Source: an uncultured Clostridia bacterium (lineage in GTDB: Bacteria; Bacillota; Clostridia; Christensenellales; Borkfalkiaceae). From it: a stretch of 6,582 bases of DNA. Made by a program: the position numbers and the translations under genes. The notes under the pieces were generated by a model, which was given only the letters and a program-made list of their open reading frames with translations, did no database searches and was not told the DNA's origin. Positions 4,795-6,582 of this stretch are shown piece by piece. Position 1 is the stretch's first letter, and each line of letters opens with the position of its first letter. The DNA lies in NCBI GenBank assembly GCA_900548845.1, contig URMI01000055.1, forward strand, positions 1 to 6,582, read 5' to 3'.

Positions 4795-5769
4795 ATGGCG
4801 ATCAAACGTGCGCTGCGTCTTTTAATCGACAATTTCTATAACGTCTTCAAACTGCTCTTATACCGCCTCGTGATGGGGGCGCTCTTTGTGGGGCTTTCCT
4901 ACTTTATCCTCGACCTGGGGCTGAGGAGCCTTCTCGAAGGGCCGGAAGTGGAGCATGTCCTCACGATGGTGGGAGATTTCTTCGAAGCGCTCGTTTCGGG
5001 CAAGACCGCTTACCTGGAAAGCTTCCGCGGAAACTTCGTGGAAGCCCTGAAGGCGCTCTTCACCGCCTTTACCGCCGACCTCGGCTCCATCATCGGGTCG
5101 TTTGCGGGGGTCGTCGTGCTCTATCTCGTGTTCCGCTTTCTCAACGGCATGGCGACGTTCGGCATGATGAGCATCTCCTACGACCGCCTCTCCACCTTCG
5201 GGAAGACGAGCTTTTCGGCGGCGTTCTTCGAAAATCTGGGCAGGGCGGTGCGCTATCACCTGCTGTATGTGCCCCTTTCCTTCGTCTATGACGTTCTGGC
5301 GCTCGTCTTGTGCTGGTTTTTCTTCTTCTACACGCCCTCGCTGCTGGGCGATACGAGCGTTCTGACGGTGTTTTTGGGGCTTTCGCTCACCATCGCCGTC
5401 TATATCGTGCTGCAGGCGGTCAAGCTCACCTTCATCTCTTCGTGGATGCCTTATGCCGTGGAAAACAAGAAGGTGCTTGCAGGGCTTCGCGACAGCTTCA
5501 CGCTCAAGGGCAAATTTTTGCGCCGCTTCGTGAGCTATCTCATTGCCATCTATCTCATGGTCGTCATCAACGTCGTGTGCGGGTTCTGCACGCTGGGGAG
5601 TTTCCTCCTCATCACGCTGCCCGCAAGCGCCATCTATCTTCTGTGGCTGCAGCTCGTTTTGTATTATCACGAGAACGGCCGCAAGTATTACCTCCACGCG
5701 CGCAAAGTGGTGGGGGATGCCGAGGATATGCCCGTCGAGAGCGAGATCGACCTCGACCTTGAAAGCTGA
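4795..5769 (+). CDS. Six-helix integral membrane protein, probable paralogue of its neighbour
   Basis: A 324-residue protein starting MAIKRALRLLIDNFYNVFK; family not recognised. Likely membrane helices lie at about 20-40, 98-118, 154-178, 188-210, 245-266 and 268-291. The first extracytoplasmic or loop region (about 41-97) is longer than in the upstream protein. The loop before helix 5 reads KKVLAGLRDSFTLKGKFLRR, occupying the same place as the GPFQSLLYSYRLMVGVRGK loop of the neighbour. The C-terminus is hydrophilic and acidic (VESEIDLDLES). The start ATG is preceded by AGGGAG (4782-4787) inside the end of the upstream gene, seven bases away. One-base spacing and matching topology suggest that the pair arose by duplication and works together. 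A link to the cell envelope is possible because a sugar-phosphate mutase follows, but there is no direct evidence. Confidence 0.85.
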   Translation: MAIKRALRLLIDNFYNVFKLLLYRLVMGALFVGLSYFILDLGLRSLLEGPEVEHVLTMVGDFFEALVSGKTAYLESFRGNFVEALKALFTAFTADLGSIIGSFAGVVVLYLVFRFLNGMATFGMMSISYDRLSTFGKTSFSAAFFENLGRAVRYHLLYVPLSFVYDVLALVLCWFFFFYTPSLLGDTSVLTVFLGLSLTIAVYIVLQAVKLTFISSWMPYAVENKKVLAGLRDSFTLKGKFLRRFVSYLIAIYLMVVINVVCGFCTLGSFLLITLPASAIYLLWLQLVLYYHENGRKYYLHARKVVGDAEDMPVESEIDLDLES

Positions 5770-5788
5770 ATCATAAGTGGGGAATCAA

Positions 5789-5807
5789 CGGCGCGCACCC
5801 CGCGCCG
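5789..5807 (+). promoter_or_regulatory. GC-rich hairpin before the mutase ribosome binding site
   Basis: CGGCGCG (5789-5795) pairs perfectly with CGCGCCG (5801-5807) around the loop CACCC. No T-run follows, so it is not an intrinsic terminator and read-through into the mutase gene is expected. It ends only four bases before the AAGGAG at 5812-5817. It could be a processing or mRNA stability element that sets the expression of the mutase relative to the two membrane genes. Confidence 0.5.
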
Positions 5808-5823
5808 AGTCAAGGAGTTTATT

Positions 5824-6582
5824 ATGAGTTATAGGGAAAATTATCAGAGCTGGCTGAACGACGCGCGCCTTCCCGAGGCGTGCCGCGAAGAACTGCTTGC
5901 CATCAAGGACGATGAGAAGGCGATCGAGTACCGCTTCGGCGGCGAGCTCGAGTTCGGCACCGCGGGCATGCGCGGCATCATCGGCTGCGGCATGAACATG
6001 ATGAACGTCTTTACCGTCATGCGCGCGACGCAGGGCCTTTCCATGTACATCAAGACGCTCTCGCCCGAAGAACAGGCGCGCGGCGTCGTCATCTCTTACG
6101 ACACGAGAAGGAACAGCCGCCTCTTTGCCGAGAAGGCCGCTTCCGTGCTTGCAAAGAACGGCATCAAAGCCTATCTTTTCGACGACGTGCACCCCGTGCC
6201 CATGCTCTCGTATGCCGTCAGGTACTTAAAGACCATCGCGGGCATCATGATCACGGCGTCGCACAATCCCAAGGAATACAACGGCTATAAGGTGTACGGC
6301 GAGGACGGCGCGCAGATGTCGCCCGAGGCGACCGCCATCGTCGTCAAGTACATCGAGGAGATCAAAGATTATCTCTCCGTCACGGGGGACGACAAGAGCC
6401 CGCTTATAGAGAGCGTCCCCAAGGAAGTGGACGAGACGTACATTCAGGAACTTTCCAAGCTCACCCTCTCCAAAGAGGCGGTCGAAAAGTGCGGGAAGGA
6501 TCTGAAGCTCGTCTACACCCCCGTCCACGGCAGCGGCTATGTGCCCGTCATGACCATTCTGAAAAAGCTGGGCATCAACGTG
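5824..6582 (+). CDS. pgcA: Phosphosugar mutase (alpha-phosphoglucomutase type), N-terminal part
   Basis: A cytoplasmic enzyme interconverting glucose 6-phosphate and glucose 1-phosphate (or a similar hexose phosphate), which feeds UDP-glucose, glycolipid, teichoic acid or glycogen synthesis. The window holds 253 codons of a family usually about 560-580 residues long; the gene runs off the right edge. The start MSYRENYQSWL and the segment LEFGTAGMRGIIG (42-54) closely resemble Bacillus subtilis PgcA (LEFGTGGMRGEIG). The phosphoserine loop ITASHNP has its catalytic serine at 146, followed by the EYNGYKVYGEDGAQ segment (151-164). YTPVHGSG (231-238) opens domain II. The metal-binding DGDAD/DPDAD loop and the phosphate-binding domain IV lie beyond the window. 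AAGGAG at 5812-5817, six bases before the ATG, fixes the start. Phosphomannomutase activity is possible; sequence alone does not settle substrate preference. Confidence 0.93.
   Translation, partial: MSYRENYQSWLNDARLPEACREELLAIKDDEKAIEYRFGGELEFGTAGMRGIIGCGMNMMNVFTVMRATQGLSMYIKTLSPEEQARGVVISYDTRRNSRLFAEKAASVLAKNGIKAYLFDDVHPVPMLSYAVRYLKTIAGIMITASHNPKEYNGYKVYGEDGAQMSPEATAIVVKYIEEIKDYLSVTGDDKSPLIESVPKEVDETYIQELSKLTLSKEAVEKCGKDLKLVYTPVHGSGYVPVMTILKKLGINV

Noticed and set aside
4858..5697. Long minus-strand open frame opposite the second membrane protein
   Set aside because: Highly charged, His/Glu/Arg-rich translation typical of the complement of a hydrophobic gene, with no supporting start signals.
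5789..5807. Intrinsic terminator after the second membrane gene
   Set aside because: The stem is strong but is followed by AGTCAAGGAG rather than a T-run, and a gene starts at once in the same direction.

Overview
The window reads as chromosomal DNA from a GC-rich member of the Clostridia, probably an uncultured gut lineage. This is an inference from three things: strong G/C preference at third codon positions, AGGAGG-type ribosome binding sites, and three vegetative promoters (TTGACA or TTTACA, exactly 17 bases, TACAAT/TACAAA/TATAAT). Nothing in the window fixes the taxon more precisely. The first 24 bases are not biological: they match the 3' end of the Illumina TruSeq/P5 read-1 adapter, so the left edge is an untrimmed contig end.

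Left half, minus strand. A MATE-family drug/sodium antiporter (25-1455) is cut off at its C-terminus by the adapter. Upstream of it lie a long hairpin-rich leader (about 1456-1682) and a near-consensus promoter (1689-1717) whose spacer holds a 16-bp palindrome, a probable operator. Next is a complete gene (1819-3714) for a GTPase related to EF-G and the TetM/TetO ribosomal protection proteins. Its promoter sits so close to the ATG that the mRNA should be leaderless. Ribosome protection next to a multidrug pump suggests a small intrinsic defence locus against translation inhibitors or toxic compounds. The key domain IV loop differs from TetM, so tetracycline resistance should not be assumed.

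Intergenic 3715-3971 is a divergent control region: the minus promoter, two hairpins that look like a dispersed palindromic repeat, and a strong plus-strand promoter (3908-3936).

Right half, plus strand. Two consecutive genes (3972-4793 and 4795-5769, one base apart) encode six-helix membrane proteins with no recognisable function; they look like distant paralogues of each other. After 54 bases containing a GC-rich hairpin comes the start of a phosphosugar mutase of the PgcA type (5824 to the right edge), with an intact catalytic serine loop. If the three are co-transcribed, the membrane pair may have an envelope or glycolipid role, but this is only inferred from proximity.

The most unusual items are the apparently leaderless ribosomal-protection-like gene, its altered domain IV loop, the structured MATE leader lacking a Shine-Dalgarno at the ATG, and a recurring hairpin design in the intergenic DNA. 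No rRNA, tRNA, CRISPR array or transposase was seen.
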